Shown here: piece after piece, positions 9,141-19,654 of the stretch
How positions within the stretch are numbered: position 1 is the stretch's first letter
Layout: each line of letters opens with the position of its first letter
Assembly (NCBI RefSeq): GCF_031119335.1
Contig: NZ_JAVHXT010000003.1
Span: 271,355 to 335,354, forward strand
From: Pedobacter sp.
GTDB lineage: Bacteria; Bacteroidota; Bacteroidia; Sphingobacteriales; Sphingobacteriaceae
DNA length: 64,000 nucleotides
Direction of reading: 5' to 3'
Notes under the pieces: model-generated
The model's input: the letters and a program-made list of their open reading frames with translations, nothing else
Told to the model about the DNA's origin: nothing
Databases searched by the model: none
Program-made: the position numbers and the translations under genes

Positions 9141-10487
9141 CTATATCGCTGCACTAAATAATTGGGTTTTGGGTTGCTGCTGCCATAATCTTTCATCAAA
9201 AGCCATGCACACATTACGTAAGAAAGATTTTCCTAATGGAAGTATTTTAACTTCTTTATTTCTGATGGCCACTAGTCTATCTGCTATCATGGGTTGTAGG
9301 CGCTCAACTACTGCTGCCGGAATATCATCCACAAAGCAAGTTTCACTTTGGCACATCAAATCAAGAATTTGCCTTCTGATGCGTAAATCTTCCTCGCTTA
9401 GCAAATGACCTTTTTGCACAGCCAATTCATCCGACAGAATAAATTTTTTATATTCCTCTACCGTTTTGGCATTTTGGGCAAAGGCTGTACCGCAATCGCT
9501 GATGGACGATACTCCCAAGCCCAGTAAAATATGTGTATGTTGATCGGTGTAGCCCATAAAATTGCGATGCAACTTACCTTCCTCACTGGCGATGTACAGA
9601 CTATCTGTTTTTAATGCAAAATGGTCCATGCCAATTTCTTCATAACCCGCCGCCACTAGCATTTCTCTCCCTTGTTGGTACAAAGCAAATTTTTCATCGC
9701 CCTGCGGAATATCTTTCTCTGTAAAATGGCGCTGACCAGCTTTAATCCAAGGCACATGTGCGTAACTATAAAAGGCAATACGATCTGGCTTTAGTGCAAT
9801 TACTTCATTAATAGTTTCAATTAACCCACCCATGTTTTGACCAGGCAAACCATAAATTAAATCGTAGTTGATAGATTGATAACCGATACTTCGTGCCAGC
9901 TCAGTAATTTTTAAAACCTGTTCGGGAGTTTGGTAACGGTTAATCATAAACTGCACCTTCGGATCGAAATCTTGGATACCAAAGCTTACCCGTTTAAAAC
10001 CCAAGTTATAAAGCACTTGTAAATGATCTGCTGTGGTATTATCTGGATGTCCTTCGAAAGAACAAGCAGCATCGTCATTAAATTTTGAAGCACCCGCAAT
10101 GGTTTCTAAAAGCTGTTTGAGGTTATCGGCACTGAAGAAAGTTGGTGTACCGCCTCCTAAATGTATTTCCTTGATTTTTGGTCTCTCACCCAACAGTGCA
10201 CAATACATCTCCCACTCTTTTAACAAGGCATCGATATAAGGGAGTTCTACCCCGTGATTTTTCGTGATACGTGTATTACAGCCGCAATAAGTACATAAAC
10301 TTTCGCAAAAAGGCAAATGGATATAAAGACTAATTCCTTCATCTTTGTGCTCACCATAAGCTGTAACTAATCTGCGCTTCCATTGTGTTGCGCTAAAATT
10401 TTCGTTGTCCCAATATGGTACTGTAGGATAGCTGGTATATCTAGGTGCTGCAATGTTATATTTACGTAAGAGTTCGGCGGCTTCCAT
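9141..10487 (-). CDS. hemN: oxygen-independent coproporphyrinogen III oxidase
   Basis: Radical SAM motif HLPFCESLCTYCGCN; AAPRYTSYPTVPYW N-terminus. Confidence 0.94.
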   Translation of the reverse strand: MEAAELLRKYNIAAPRYTSYPTVPYWDNENFSATQWKRRLVTAYGEHKDEGISLYIHLPFCESLCTYCGCNTRITKNHGVELPYIDALLKEWEMYCALLGERPKIKEIHLGGGTPTFFSADNLKQLLETIAGASKFNDDAACSFEGHPDNTTADHLQVLYNLGFKRVSFGIQDFDPKVQFMINRYQTPEQVLKITELARSIGYQSINYDLIYGLPGQNMGGLIETINEVIALKPDRIAFYSYAHVPWIKAGQRHFTEKDIPQGDEKFALYQQGREMLVAAGYEEIGMDHFALKTDSLYIASEEGKLHRNFMGYTDQHTHILLGLGVSSISDCGTAFAQNAKTVEEYKKFILSDELAVQKGHLLSEEDLRIRRQILDLMCQSETCFVDDIPAAVVERLQPMIADRLVAIRNKEVKILPLGKSFLRNVCMAFDERLWQQQPKTQLFSAAI

Positions 10488-10927
10488 TAATGTCCCTCCT
10501 CTTCTTCTTTAGTGGTCTTTGCACAATCGTTAGGGCAACAACAAGCCTTACCTACACATTTCCCCGCAGCCCAATTATCAAGATTTTTAATCACCTGTTG
10601 CATTCTGGGCATTACCCCTTCTTCACCTTGCTTAAAAGGTACATTTGCAATTTTAAAACCAGCCACTCCAGCTGCATTTAAATTGATATGCTCGGTTTCG
10701 AAAGACGAAGTAGCAATATATTTAATGCCCAAAGCCCTTAATCCCATAATAAGTTCCTCATCTAAAGGATCTTCATTAAACACAATCAATGCTTCTTTAC
10801 CTTGCGCAAACGGCATAGTTTCCCTACTCAAACTATTGGCTATAATAGTGATATCATGTTTCTTATGATTAGCCAACACCAAGCACTCTTTTTCTTCAGG
10901 TTTAATATTATAAGCAATAGCCTTCAT
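10487..10927 (-). CDS. truncated D-2-hydroxyacid dehydrogenase-like protein with Cys-rich tail
   Basis: Resembles the N-terminal catalytic half-domain of D-LDH (MKAIAYN...ALGIKYIATSSFETEHINLNAAGVAGFKIANVP); tail KCVGKACCCPNDCAK; overlaps hemN start. Confidence 0.6.
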   Translation of the reverse strand: MKAIAYNIKPEEKECLVLANHKKHDITIIANSLSRETMPFAQGKEALIVFNEDPLDEELIMGLRALGIKYIATSSFETEHINLNAAGVAGFKIANVPFKQGEEGVMPRMQQVIKNLDNWAAGKCVGKACCCPNDCAKTTKEEEEGH

Positions 10928-10998
10928 GAAATCTTTTTATGTTTCACAAAACTAGCTAGCCATGTATCCTTCAGAGTTGAGCGTAGTTATCCAAAAAA

Positions 10999-11012
10999 GT
11001 GATATTCGTCAT
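10999..11012. promoter_or_regulatory. FNR/CRP-like box GTGAT-ATTC-GTCAT
   Basis: Near match to TTGAT-N4-ATCAA dyad, 72 bp upstream of the hemN operon start. Confidence 0.35.
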
Positions 11013-11260
11013 ATTTATCAAGTCATCATTTTACTAATCTTTTATAACAATCATTGTACATCACATTTTGTATTTCTCATAGTATTTTCAACTCATCAGT
11101 TGTTTTTTAAGAGAAGGGAACTTTAAATCTTTAGCTATTCCCAGACACAATGCAAGCTGGATGTTAAGAAACAGGTCTAAAAAAATAGCGAAAAAAAATA
11201 CATGTCAAAAGAGAAGAAATTAAACCATCAAGCAATACAGACATATTAAATAATTTTCAT

Positions 11261-11292
11261 AAAAAATCCCTCTCAAAATATTAGAGAGGGAT
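11261..11292 (-). terminator. intrinsic terminator downstream of lutC
   Basis: Minus strand ATCCCTCTC-loop-GAGAGGGAT followed by TTTTTT. Confidence 0.8.
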
Positions 11293-11389
11293 AGTTAACA
11301 AGGTTCTAGTTCTAATAGTAAAAGCAAACCAAGTTGACGTTATGCAACAAGTAAAAGAACCCGACATTCAACTATTACATAACAATTAT

Positions 11390-11998
11390 TTAAGTAGCCC
11401 ATTCATTAACCAAACACACTGTCATTGATCTTGGTCCATGCGCTCCCAAAACTAGCGACTGTTCTATATCTGCTGTTTTTGAAGGGCCAGCTATAAAAAC
11501 ACCATAACCATACGCATCCCGTCCAATTATTTCGTACGCTTGATGCATCGTAGGAACAAAAGCTTTTATTGAAACCAGTAAGATTAAATGTTGTGCTATA
11601 AATGGTAATACCCGCTGTAAGGTATTTACCTCGGGCAACCAACAAGCTCCGTTTTCCGCAACTGCAATATCAGCCCTTAGCACTGCCAGTTCTACATTGG
11701 CTAAACTATGCGGATCTGTATCAATAACGTCTAAACCATTAAACTTTAACAATTCGGGAATACTGGATAAAACACGGCCTCCCTGCTTAAAATTTTCATT
11801 AATATAGTTTTCAACTTCTTGTAGATGATCTAGCTCTACAAAATTCCCTCCTACATTACGAAGTGCTAATGCAAATTTGTTTGGAAGATCTTCTGTAGAT
11901 TGAGGGATATTGATATCTGCAAACGATACAAAATTAGGCTGATTTGCCTTTACTGCTTTTAATATGCGCTCTCTACTCGTAACCATATTAACTTTCAT
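11390..11998 (-). CDS. lutC: LutC/YkgG-like LUD domain protein
   Basis: LUD domain (VAENGACWLPE..., FIAGPSKTADIEQSLVLGAHGPRSMTVCLV). Confidence 0.88.
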   Translation of the reverse strand: MKVNMVTSRERILKAVKANQPNFVSFADINIPQSTEDLPNKFALALRNVGGNFVELDHLQEVENYINENFKQGGRVLSSIPELLKFNGLDVIDTDPHSLANVELAVLRADIAVAENGACWLPEVNTLQRVLPFIAQHLILLVSIKAFVPTMHQAYEIIGRDAYGYGVFIAGPSKTADIEQSLVLGAHGPRSMTVCLVNEWAT

Positions 11999-13358
11999 TT
12001 TTTGCTCTTTGTTTGTACCACTCTCTAAAAGATTGTTTTGCTGCGCTTGGCATTTCTCTTTGGTTGTACCAAGGGTTCAATTTATTGTTAAAAAGATATG
12101 GAGCAGCCGTCATCAATCTGCGTCCTACTTTACCTGCCCAACTAAATAAAGATGGATGAGCAAACAAAAAGCTCATTGCTTTCATCCCCCATTTTTTCTT
12201 CGCATCTACATATCCTGCGCTAACCAATTCTTGTCGCCATTGGTAAAGCTGGTTGTGGATATCAATTTTAACTGGGCAAACATTAGTACAAGAGCCGCAT
12301 AAAGTGGAAGCAAAAGGCAAATCAGCATGTTTTTTCATATCCAGATTGGGTGCCAGAATAGAACCTATAGGTCCCGAAATAGTGTATTGGTAACTATGTC
12401 CACCACTTTTTCTATAAACAGGACAGGTGTTCATACAAGCTCCACATCTAATACATTTTAGGGAGTTCCTGAAGCTTTCCCTCCCCAATTGTTGGCTCCT
12501 ACCATTATCAACCAATATAATGTGCATTTGCTGACCCGAACGGGGAGTTCTAAGATGACTAGAATAGGTAGTAATAGGCTGTCCGGTTGCACTACGGGCC
12601 AACAACCTCAAAAAAACTCCCAAATGCCTGCGTTGGGGAACAAGTTTTTCGATACCCATTGATGCAATGTGAACATCTGCCAAGTGCGCCCCCATATCCG
12701 CATTACCCTCATTAGTGCAAATCACCATTTCTCCAGTTTCGGCTACGGCAAAATTAACCCCTGTTAAAGCTGCCCTTCTAGTCAAAAAAACATTTCTTAA
12801 ATCTTGCCTTGCAGCTTCGGTCAATACTTGGGGATCTGCCTCGCCAACAGGCGTACCCAAGTGCTCATGAAACAATTCTCCTATTTCTTCTTTCTTTTTA
12901 TGGATACAAGGCAAAACGATATGACTTGGTGGCTCCTTCGCCAACTGAACAATTCTTTCTCCTAAATCCGAATCGATGACCTCAATGCCATTATTTTCTA
13001 AAAAAGTATTCAAATGGCACTCTTCTGTAAGCATCGACTTACTCTTCACCATTCGGTTAATGCCATTTCTCTTTAAAATTGATAAAACAATTTCATTGTG
13101 CTCGGCAGCATTGGCAGCCCAATGTACCTTTACGCCATTGGCCAAAGCTTTTGCCTCGAACTGCTCTAAATAAGCACTTAAATTAGAGAGCGTATGCTGC
13201 TTGATCTGTGAAGCATTTTCTCTCAATAGTTCCCATTCTGGCAATGTCTTCACGGCTTTATCACGCTTCTGACGTATCCACCAAAGGGTTTCATCGTGCC
13301 AGTTTACCCGCTGTTCATCTGCATTGAAAATAGCCGATAGCTCAGAATGATCTTTCAT
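11988..13358 (-). CDS. lutB: LutB-like iron-sulfur lactate utilization protein
   Basis: LUD domain plus CIRCGACMNTCPVY and CGSCTNVCPVKI. Confidence 0.92.
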   Translation of the reverse strand: MKDHSELSAIFNADEQRVNWHDETLWWIRQKRDKAVKTLPEWELLRENASQIKQHTLSNLSAYLEQFEAKALANGVKVHWAANAAEHNEIVLSILKRNGINRMVKSKSMLTEECHLNTFLENNGIEVIDSDLGERIVQLAKEPPSHIVLPCIHKKKEEIGELFHEHLGTPVGEADPQVLTEAARQDLRNVFLTRRAALTGVNFAVAETGEMVICTNEGNADMGAHLADVHIASMGIEKLVPQRRHLGVFLRLLARSATGQPITTYSSHLRTPRSGQQMHIILVDNGRSQQLGRESFRNSLKCIRCGACMNTCPVYRKSGGHSYQYTISGPIGSILAPNLDMKKHADLPFASTLCGSCTNVCPVKIDIHNQLYQWRQELVSAGYVDAKKKWGMKAMSFLFAHPSLFSWAGKVGRRLMTAAPYLFNNKLNPWYNQREMPSAAKQSFREWYKQRAKNES

Positions 13359-13369
13359 TGATTATCAAA

Positions 13370-14110
13370 TTAACTGGCATTTAAAATTTCTGCGATATGA
13401 ATAATCTGCACTTCGCTACCCTGTCTTTTTAATATTCCCTCCATGTGCATGAGGCAAGACAAATCAACTCCAGTAATATACGTAGCTCCGTTAGCAATAT
13501 GATCTGCAACCCTATCTTTCCCCATTTTTACGGAAACGGCTTCTTCTGCAACACAAAATGTACCACCAAAACCGCAACATTCATCTTTACGGGAAAGCGT
13601 AACCATTTCCAGCTCTTCTACCATGCTCAATAATTGCAAAGGTTTGGAAAATGCTGGTGCTACCAACTCACTCATTTGCGCTAATTTCAATCCCCTCAAA
13701 CCGTGGCAACTTTGATGCAAACCTACTTTATACGGAAACCTAGCCTCCAAATCCTGTACTTTCAATACATCTACTAAAAACTCTACCAACTCATATATCT
13801 TCAACTGTATTTGCTTGGCTTTCTCGGGATGCTTTGATGAATGCAAATGATCTTTTAGGTGTAATGCACAACTTCCAGATGGACAAACGATATAATCGAA
13901 ATCAGCAAAGCTTTTCGTAAACAATTCATCGCAAGCTTGCGTTAAATGGGCAAAGCCAGAATTTGCCATCGGCTGGCCGCAACAAGTTTGTCTTTCTGGA
14001 AAACATACTTTTACCCCTAGCTTCTCTAACAATTCTAATGTTGCTATAGCCGCCTTTGGATAAAACTGATCTACGTAGCAGGGAACAAATAATCCTACAG
14101 TCATCATCAT
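13370..14110 (-). CDS. lutA: LutA-like (Fe-S)-binding protein
   Basis: MTVGLFVPCYVDQFYPKAA, CCGQPMANSG, CCGFGGTFCV (CCG domains). Confidence 0.92.
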   Translation of the reverse strand: MMMTVGLFVPCYVDQFYPKAAIATLELLEKLGVKVCFPERQTCCGQPMANSGFAHLTQACDELFTKSFADFDYIVCPSGSCALHLKDHLHSSKHPEKAKQIQLKIYELVEFLVDVLKVQDLEARFPYKVGLHQSCHGLRGLKLAQMSELVAPAFSKPLQLLSMVEELEMVTLSRKDECCGFGGTFCVAEEAVSVKMGKDRVADHIANGATYITGVDLSCLMHMEGILKRQGSEVQIIHIAEILNAS

Positions 14111-16255
14111 TTAGTAATCGATATAATCACTGTATGGGGATTTGTTTTTCTTCATTGTTTTCCCCTCTCTGGTTTCGTACAGACTATAACCAATTTCCCG
14201 AACCTTCTCTATGGTTTCCCAATACGGGGTATCGCAAATATCCACCATGCCAACTTGAAAATTTTCGCCATCGAACCTACCAGTAGTGGCTTGATCTGCA
14301 AATTGGTGCCAATGTGTACCAATAATGCTTGGATGCTTTAAGGCTGATTTCACATAATTGAAATAAGCCTGGCCTCGTTCTTCTTGGTTTTTTGTTTTGA
14401 TTAAGCTAGGATGAAAAAGTCCTCTATCCAAAGCTCCAAAATGGAACTCACCGATTAATACAGGCTTATCGAGATTGTTTGGCAGCTTAAAATTATCAAG
14501 TGTTTGTGCATAAATATTGTAGCTCATCACATCACAATATTTAGCGCCTATGGTAACCGCGTTAATATTCGATCTTGCAAAACGACAGCCCAGATAAAGT
14601 TTATTTGGAGCCACTTTTTTAAACTCGGTTCTTACTTTTTTGAAATACTCTTCCGTGATTACTTTACTAAAAGCAATGCAATCTACTTTTGAGCCTAAAG
14701 GAGCTTTTTCTCTACTTTCTAATAGCGATTGCCAATCTTTAAAACTAGTTTTCCAAGCCGTATTTAATTGCTGTATGGTTTTATATTTGGTTTTAAGTGT
14801 TTCTACAAAAGCTATTTTTGCTGCTTGTGTAGCTGGCGATTGTAAAGTCCATTCGGCCAAAGTAGCTTCTTCTCCCCAATTGATTTCGTTATCTACAAAA
14901 AAACCTAAACACCAGGGATCGTTCAACTCCTTCTCCCTTTCCAACAATTGCCTTCTAAAATCGCTTGTAAATTGCGGATCAAAAGGATCGTTAAACTTCC
15001 ACCACATTCCTTTACTGCCTTCAATATAAGGAGATTTCAATTCAATTCTATCCGTGTAGGCCGTTTTACGCTGCATAAAAATCTGCTTATCCGAACTATT
15101 GGCAATAGTGTTCAATCCCCAACTTTTTAACCGCTGATGCGCCAAGTCTGCATAGATTTCACGCCAATTCTCACCATATTTACGTTTGATATTGGCCGCT
15201 GAGAAATCATAGGTACTGTCAATATTTCTAGCAGTATAATAGGGTTTCAGCAGTTCATCATGAGTGGTATAAAATTCGGCAAAGGCGTTATCTTTTTTTG
15301 GCAGATCAGAAAAGTAATGTTTCCTACCGTCTAAAGGCGTAATTCCAGAATGCGGCGTTACCCTAACCACACCATGCGACCAAAACAGATAGCCCTCTGG
15401 GTCTACCATCCACCATTTACCCTCTATTTTTTCTACTCTAAAAGAACCTGTTGCCTTTAATTTTGGACCATTTTTCCAACCACCAAACTTTGATCTTTCG
15501 GTTGGGCCAGCGTATTTTTCGAGACTGGCCAATTCTTTTTGTCTTGCATCTTTAAGTTCTTGGTCACTATGAATTTTCCCCGGCCACTCTTGGTACTTGA
15601 ATTGCCCGTATTGGTCTATAAAAGGGAAAAATTCTTTTTCTTGCAAACTCATCCAAGCAGGATTGGCTTGTTTTTCCCCAACTTCTGCTTTGATATAATT
15701 GACACTCCAATTCCAATTGTACCTAGGTTTATTGACATACACCGATAGCGAAACAACTTCCTTCAAATCTATATTAGATATCAGTCCCCATTTGGTAAAA
15801 GGTGTCATCCGCATCCCCACCAACTGTTCGTCTATCACTTTAGAAAAATCATTCGGAAGAGCAATACTCACTTTACTTGTCTGATTAGGGGCGATATATA
15901 TTCGCTCTAAAAACACGCCCCGCCTTTTGCCCATACTTGCCCCTTTATTTTCTAATACCACTGTCAATGGCAAATCCCCCAACAAATCATGATTAGTAAT
16001 TTCGAGCACAAGCTGGTTGCATTTAGATAAATCCCAGTTTCCTTTAATTTCGATGCCGGGAGCTTCTTCTTCCTGTTTTGTTTGCACATTCAATGCATTT
16101 CCTTGTAACTTCAAAACACTATTTTGTAGTGCTACAATAGGCTTAATTGATTTGTCGGTGCCCTTGAAAAAATAGATGGCGGGCTCTTCTTTAAACTTGA
16201 AAGCAACGAGCATTAAGCTTAAAAAGGCGATAAATAAATAACGGAAGTGGTTCAT
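14111..16255 (-). CDS. agarase-like glycoside hydrolase (GH50-like catalytic domain with N-terminal accessory domain)
   Basis: VEKIEGKWWMVDPEGYLFWSHGVVRV and GTHWHQFADQATTGRFDGENFQVGMVDICDTPY motifs. Confidence 0.65.
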   Translation of the reverse strand: MNHFRYLFIAFLSLMLVAFKFKEEPAIYFFKGTDKSIKPIVALQNSVLKLQGNALNVQTKQEEEAPGIEIKGNWDLSKCNQLVLEITNHDLLGDLPLTVVLENKGASMGKRRGVFLERIYIAPNQTSKVSIALPNDFSKVIDEQLVGMRMTPFTKWGLISNIDLKEVVSLSVYVNKPRYNWNWSVNYIKAEVGEKQANPAWMSLQEKEFFPFIDQYGQFKYQEWPGKIHSDQELKDARQKELASLEKYAGPTERSKFGGWKNGPKLKATGSFRVEKIEGKWWMVDPEGYLFWSHGVVRVTPHSGITPLDGRKHYFSDLPKKDNAFAEFYTTHDELLKPYYTARNIDSTYDFSAANIKRKYGENWREIYADLAHQRLKSWGLNTIANSSDKQIFMQRKTAYTDRIELKSPYIEGSKGMWWKFNDPFDPQFTSDFRRQLLEREKELNDPWCLGFFVDNEINWGEEATLAEWTLQSPATQAAKIAFVETLKTKYKTIQQLNTAWKTSFKDWQSLLESREKAPLGSKVDCIAFSKVITEEYFKKVRTEFKKVAPNKLYLGCRFARSNINAVTIGAKYCDVMSYNIYAQTLDNFKLPNNLDKPVLIGEFHFGALDRGLFHPSLIKTKNQEERGQAYFNYVKSALKHPSIIGTHWHQFADQATTGRFDGENFQVGMVDICDTPYWETIEKVREIGYSLYETREGKTMKKNKSPYSDYIDY

Positions 16256-16262
16256 ATCGGTA

Positions 16263-17426
16263 TTATTTAAAGTACTGGGTTTGGTCTGCAGGCCTGATAT
16301 CTGTTAAATTTCCCTGATAGTGACGAAGATTTCTGGCCTCGTAAGGATATTTCAAAATCGCTTCTTCATTGATATCAATGCCTAAACCTGGCGCATTGCC
16401 AATTAGCATTTCGCCATTTTCAAAAACGACTTTCTCTGTACTGATTTCGTTTCTGTAAGGAATATCGTTAGACATGGTTTCTAACAAATAGAAATTTGGA
16501 ATACAGGCCGCCAACTGTAGGGTTGCAGCATTTGCAATTGGCCCACTTGGATTATGCGGACAGATTGGAATATAATGTGCCTCGGCCATCGAAGCGATTT
16601 TCTTCAATTCCATTATCCCGCCAGCGTGAGAAACATCTGGTTGCCAGTAATCGGCGCATTCCATCCTCAGATAATCTACAAAATCGTACTTGCTGTACAA
16701 CCTCTCGCCACCCGAAACCGGTGTACTGATTTTTTTCCTAACCCAAGCAATTCCCGCTTTATCATCTGGCGGAATTGGTTCCTCGAACCATAAAATATCA
16801 AATTCGGCAAGGGCATTTCCTATTTTAACCGCAGTGGGCACATTGAACCTGCCATGTCCCTCTATAATTAAGTGAACCTGATCTCCTACCGCATCTTTTA
16901 CTGCCCTAATACAATCCAAAGCTTCTTTCAAGGCTTTAGGATCGATGTTCATATATTCTTTACCAAAAGGATCCCATTTAAGTGCTTTAAAACCAGCTTT
17001 AACCGCTATCTTTGCCTTTTCAGCAAATTCTTCTGGTTGTTTTGCCCCAGCAAACCATCCATTTGCGTAGCAAGGTACCGATGTTCTTACCTTACCACCT
17101 AACAATTGGTATACTGGCACTCCCAAATCCTTACCTTTGATGTCCCAAAGTGCCATTTCTACCCCTGCTAGTGCACTCATCAACACTACTCCACCTCTCC
17201 AATAAGCATCTCTATAAATATCATGCACAATGGCTTCTATATCATGTGGATCTCTGCCAACAATATATCGTTCCAACTCCTTTATGGCCGTTTCCACTGT
17301 TAATTCCCTCATCTCTAGGGTAGATTCGCCCACGCCATAAATCCCGGCATCGGTAAGTACTTTTACAAAAACCCAATTGGTTCTATACGAATGGCAAATA
17401 AATGTTTTAATTCCTGTGATCTTCAT
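16263..17426 (-). CDS. mandelate racemase/muconate lactonizing enzyme family sugar-acid dehydratase (galactonate dehydratase-like)
   Basis: Enolase-superfamily layout: LKWDPFG, EGHGRFN, WFEEPIPPDD, SGGERLYSKYDF, ICPHNPSGPIANAA. Confidence 0.85.
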   Translation of the reverse strand: MKITGIKTFICHSYRTNWVFVKVLTDAGIYGVGESTLEMRELTVETAIKELERYIVGRDPHDIEAIVHDIYRDAYWRGGVVLMSALAGVEMALWDIKGKDLGVPVYQLLGGKVRTSVPCYANGWFAGAKQPEEFAEKAKIAVKAGFKALKWDPFGKEYMNIDPKALKEALDCIRAVKDAVGDQVHLIIEGHGRFNVPTAVKIGNALAEFDILWFEEPIPPDDKAGIAWVRKKISTPVSGGERLYSKYDFVDYLRMECADYWQPDVSHAGGIMELKKIASMAEAHYIPICPHNPSGPIANAATLQLAACIPNFYLLETMSNDIPYRNEISTEKVVFENGEMLIGNAPGLGIDINEEAILKYPYEARNLRHYQGNLTDIRPADQTQYFK

Positions 17427-17427
17427 C

Positions 17428-19638
17428 TTATTGTACTTTTTTCCATGTCATTAATCGGATACTTTCGGCTGCTAATGGTTCATTTACGGCTACCGCAGCT
17501 TTGCCCGGTGCTGTTATGGTTTCGAGAACGTAGCCTGGAACATTCAAGGTAAACGGTTGTGCTGTAGCGCCATAGTTCCAAACTATCACACCCAACCTAT
17601 TTCCGTTTTCGAATGCTTTTGCTACTAGCTGATTGCCCGTAAAATCAAATTTCTTTCCATCTATATATTTGCCGTGCCATAGTAAGTCGGCATTTTCACG
17701 CTGAAAATCTATAATTGCTTTAGTATAGACTTTCATTGCAATTGGATCTTGAGAAGTCACCAATTCTAAATCTGGCTTACTGATAACATTCGCATAATCT
17801 TCGGGTACTGGAATACGGTTTTCTTTCAAATAACGTACATCCGCAGCGTACCTCGATTCCAACTCCTGACGGAAACCATAAACGGTAGCATAGTTCAAAA
17901 TCAGCCTGTTGTTTACCGGAGAAGGATTTCGGGTAGTGGTCAGCATTTCTGGAAAGGTGTACTTAAACATCTCCGGATATACCGAACTGTAGGCAGTTTT
18001 ACTATACTTTCCTTCAATTTCCTTTTGCGTAGGCACGTAAACGCCATTTTCGTAACCATGAAACCAAGCAACAGAATTGAGTACAACATCACTTAATCCT
18101 TCAGTCATCACAATAAAATCTGGGTTGATGGTTTTCATGGTGGTGGCAATTTTTCTTAAAAAGGCATATCTATCGCCAGTGTACATCACCTCTGGTGTTT
18201 TGTGATTATGGCTTGTAGCGTAGCAGTATTTTGGTGCTGTTACCGCAAGCTGATCGTAGATGATACCATCTGCGCCATAATCATTCGCCTCTTTCGCCAA
18301 TTGGAGCATTCGCTCGTACCACAAATCAGCACTTAAACAAGCCAAACCATGAAATCTTGCTGGCGCATCTTTATACTTATGCCATTTTTGGTAGTCTAGC
18401 TGTTTATCTTTTTTAACAATGTTGATGGATTTACCGATAGAATCCCAATAGTTGGTTCCATTTTGGTCCATTAGCTGACCGTTAACGTAAATAATGGAAC
18501 GTTTGCCCGCCTTTTTAATATCTGTCAAGGCTTTAACCAAAGCTTTGTGTCCGCCCATTAAAGTATCTGGATAATAATCTGGATAGAAACGGTCGTGGCC
18601 GCCATGTGCCCAGCCATACAAACCAATGATATCCAACCCTCTTTCTACAGAAAGTTTGTTCATTTCATTTAATGCCGGATAGTCCCACATTACTTCGTTA
18701 TTCTGTTGTTTAAGAATGGTCAACATCCAACCAGAAGCATTTTTTGCCCAAGTTGGCACTTCTACCAAAGGCATCGAAGTATCGAACCATTTACGATAAA
18801 CATCGGCTGCCTGGTGCCAACTCCCCTTGAAAGGATAAATCACCAGCGCAGGAAAATCGTATTGTGTTTGAGGATGAATAGCTACCTGATGACTGAAAGA
18901 AAAATCATATTGCTTTTGGTTCTCCACATAATTTACGTTGAATATTTTCGAACCATGCTTAACATCGTGGCTACCAAAGTAAACCCCACCGTTTTTTCCT
19001 TTAAAGGCGCACCATTGCATCGTTGCAAATCGAGATGGATAATGTGCGGTTAATCCGTAGCTTCCAGGATTAGCCTTGTCCGAAATCCATGATAGGCCGC
19101 CTTTAAAGCTCACTTTCTTAGCGGCAATTTTAGCTGTCGGCGTAATCACAAATTCTTGACCTACCCCATTCGGCATCATTAGGTTATAATCTTCCATTTT
19201 CAAGTTGATACCGTTTACAATAGGGCCATCAAACTCTACTACCACTAGTTTTTTTTCATTATTGCGTATTTTAGATGACAGGCTAAACTTTTGACCTTCG
19301 GTAGTGAAAATAATATCAAGTGCTATTTGGTAGCTCTGGGAAGCTTTCTTCAATTGCGTATAGGAAACCATAAAACCTCCCGCTATTTTTTTAACAGTAG
19401 AAGTTTGTCCTGAGCTTTGTAGCAAGATGGTGTCGAAATTTTGTTCTGGGTCTTCCAGTTTCAGTTTCCATTTCAAATCTGACAGAGAGGTAGCCGCCAA
19501 ACCATTGTTAAAGTTCATCTGGGTTTTTCCTTTTGCATAGCTAAGCTTACCCAAGGAAGTATTTAACGAATAGCTGTCCTGCTGGGCAAAACCAGAGAAC
19601 CAACTCATCAGTAATAGCAGTATTGTTGCAAATCTCAT
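17428..19638 (-). CDS. putative glycoside hydrolase (DUF6259-like)
   Basis: Signal peptide; TIM-barrel-like ADGIIYDQLAV...; in SusCD locus. Confidence 0.6.
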   Translation of the reverse strand: MRFATILLLLMSWFSGFAQQDSYSLNTSLGKLSYAKGKTQMNFNNGLAATSLSDLKWKLKLEDPEQNFDTILLQSSGQTSTVKKIAGGFMVSYTQLKKASQSYQIALDIIFTTEGQKFSLSSKIRNNEKKLVVVEFDGPIVNGINLKMEDYNLMMPNGVGQEFVITPTAKIAAKKVSFKGGLSWISDKANPGSYGLTAHYPSRFATMQWCAFKGKNGGVYFGSHDVKHGSKIFNVNYVENQKQYDFSFSHQVAIHPQTQYDFPALVIYPFKGSWHQAADVYRKWFDTSMPLVEVPTWAKNASGWMLTILKQQNNEVMWDYPALNEMNKLSVERGLDIIGLYGWAHGGHDRFYPDYYPDTLMGGHKALVKALTDIKKAGKRSIIYVNGQLMDQNGTNYWDSIGKSINIVKKDKQLDYQKWHKYKDAPARFHGLACLSADLWYERMLQLAKEANDYGADGIIYDQLAVTAPKYCYATSHNHKTPEVMYTGDRYAFLRKIATTMKTINPDFIVMTEGLSDVVLNSVAWFHGYENGVYVPTQKEIEGKYSKTAYSSVYPEMFKYTFPEMLTTTRNPSPVNNRLILNYATVYGFRQELESRYAADVRYLKENRIPVPEDYANVISKPDLELVTSQDPIAMKVYTKAIIDFQRENADLLWHGKYIDGKKFDFTGNQLVAKAFENGNRLGVIVWNYGATAQPFTLNVPGYVLETITAPGKAAVAVNEPLAAESIRLMTWKKVQ

Positions 19639-19654
19639 AAAATGATATTTTAAA

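Noticed and set aside
9019-9408. Plus-strand ORF of 129 aa
   Set aside because: Spans the repeat and is antisense to hemN; no domain resemblance.
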